This document shows positions 49,726-49,797 of a stretch of DNA of 49,797 nt, one piece after another; position 1 is the first letter of the stretch; every line of letters starts with the position of its first letter. The notes under the pieces are model-generated. The model was given only the letters and a program-made list of their open reading frames with translations, was not told where the DNA came from and made no database searches. The stretch comes from Clostridia bacterium (GTDB taxonomy: Bacteria > Bacillota_A > Clostridia > Christensenellales > Aristaeellaceae). Both the position numbers and the translations under genes were made by a program. Location of the stretch: the NCBI GenBank assembly GCA_017530275.1, contig JAFXMP010000170.1, positions 1 to 49,797 on the forward strand, read 5' to 3'.

Positions 49726-49758
49726 CTGAAAAAAGAATCAGGGTGCTGATATAATCAG
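49726..49758 (+). promoter_or_regulatory. Possible promoter at the window end
   Basis: CTGAAA (49726-49731), 18 bases, then a perfect TATAAT (49750-49755). The -10 box lies within the perfect palindrome CTGATATAATCAG (49746-49758). It points towards a gene whose start lies at or beyond the window edge; an ATG at 49761 opens a frame of only 12 codons before the edge. Confidence 0.4.
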
Positions 49759-49797
49759 TCATGAGAAAGGGAGCCTGCACGATCGACGAAAAGAAAC

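Noticed and set aside
1..49797. CRISPR array, rRNA, tRNA genes or a replication origin
   Set aside because: No regularly spaced direct repeats, no tRNA cloverleaf outside the tmRNA ends, no rRNA segments and no DnaA-box cluster were seen.

Overview
The window looks like chromosomal DNA of an endospore-forming, GC-rich member of the Clostridia, probably a gut anaerobe of a Christensenellales/Oscillospiraceae-like lineage. The lineage is inferred. The evidence is the spoIIA operon (sigma F and its regulators), the IspH-ribosomal protein S1 fusion typical of Clostridia, the ylxM-ffh-rpsP-khpA-rimM-trmD order, a ferritin-like/DUF1858 redox pair, and many Firmicutes-style AGGAGG ribosome binding sites. 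Most of the window is ordinary core chromosome. AT-richer, accessory-looking patches lie at 1.4-1.8, 37.5-39.0 and 46.8-48.5 kb.

Layout. 0-1.2 kb: spoIIAA-spoIIAB-spoIIAC (minus), with a plausible sigma-H promoter. 1.4-5.7 kb: a small lipoprotein, an Atg22/UMF1-type transporter, a secreted protein of unknown function and a NimA-like flavoprotein (all minus). 5.8-7.6 kb: an ECF sigma factor with a membrane anti-sigma-like partner. 7.7-12.7 kb: SRP and ribosome-maturation genes (ylxM, ffh, rpsP, khpA, rimM, a GNAT, trmD), interrupted by a 345-base cluster of stem-loops. 12.8-24.4 kb: an SH3 protein, GH94 cellobiose phosphorylase, proC, a sugar nucleotidyltransferase, an alpha/beta hydrolase, a NahK-like sugar 1-kinase, and a SNF2-type ATPase gene split by a one-base frameshift. 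24.5-32 kb: ispH-S1, a PIG-L deacetylase, YhaM, a ferritin-like protein with DUF1858, proA and smpB. 32-39 kb: tmRNA, an MrfA-like helicase, aldehyde dehydrogenase, a SpoU methyltransferase, a UPF0340 protein, then a GNAT and a YhcG-type nuclease. 39-44 kb: mnmG, murB, whiA and an HPr domain fused to an aminoglycoside-type nucleotidyltransferase. 44-49.8 kb: ROK kinase, TauE-like exporter, YlmH, a scrap zone with IS110-like and phage-like remnants, a MerR/TipAS regulator and an amidohydrolase.

The most unusual item is the protein at 42929-43960. It opens with a complete HPr/Crh fold in which position 15 is Asn (no phosphocarrier His) while Ser46 is kept at exactly position 46. It continues in frame into an AadA/DUF4111-type nucleotidyltransferase with the GS...DID motif. 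Its start lies inside the end of whiA, where HPr/Crh genes normally sit. Other structured features are: a family of about 100-base inverted repeats with constant GAGAGTTGAGA arms and variable loops at four gene ends; a multibranch hairpin cluster at 11534-11877; back-to-back promoters sharing one palindromic -35 box between proA and smpB; a TGTCAAG palindrome plus leader hairpin at ylxM; and a well-placed ribosome binding site inside the ispH-S1 fusion.

Functional links. GH94 phosphorolysis, the NahK-like kinase and the nucleotidyltransferase could together salvage sugars into sugar-1-phosphates and nucleotide sugars (inference). SmpB and tmRNA are adjacent and form the trans-translation system. 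proA and proC are present but unlinked, and proB is not in the window. No CRISPR array, rRNA or tRNA gene was seen.
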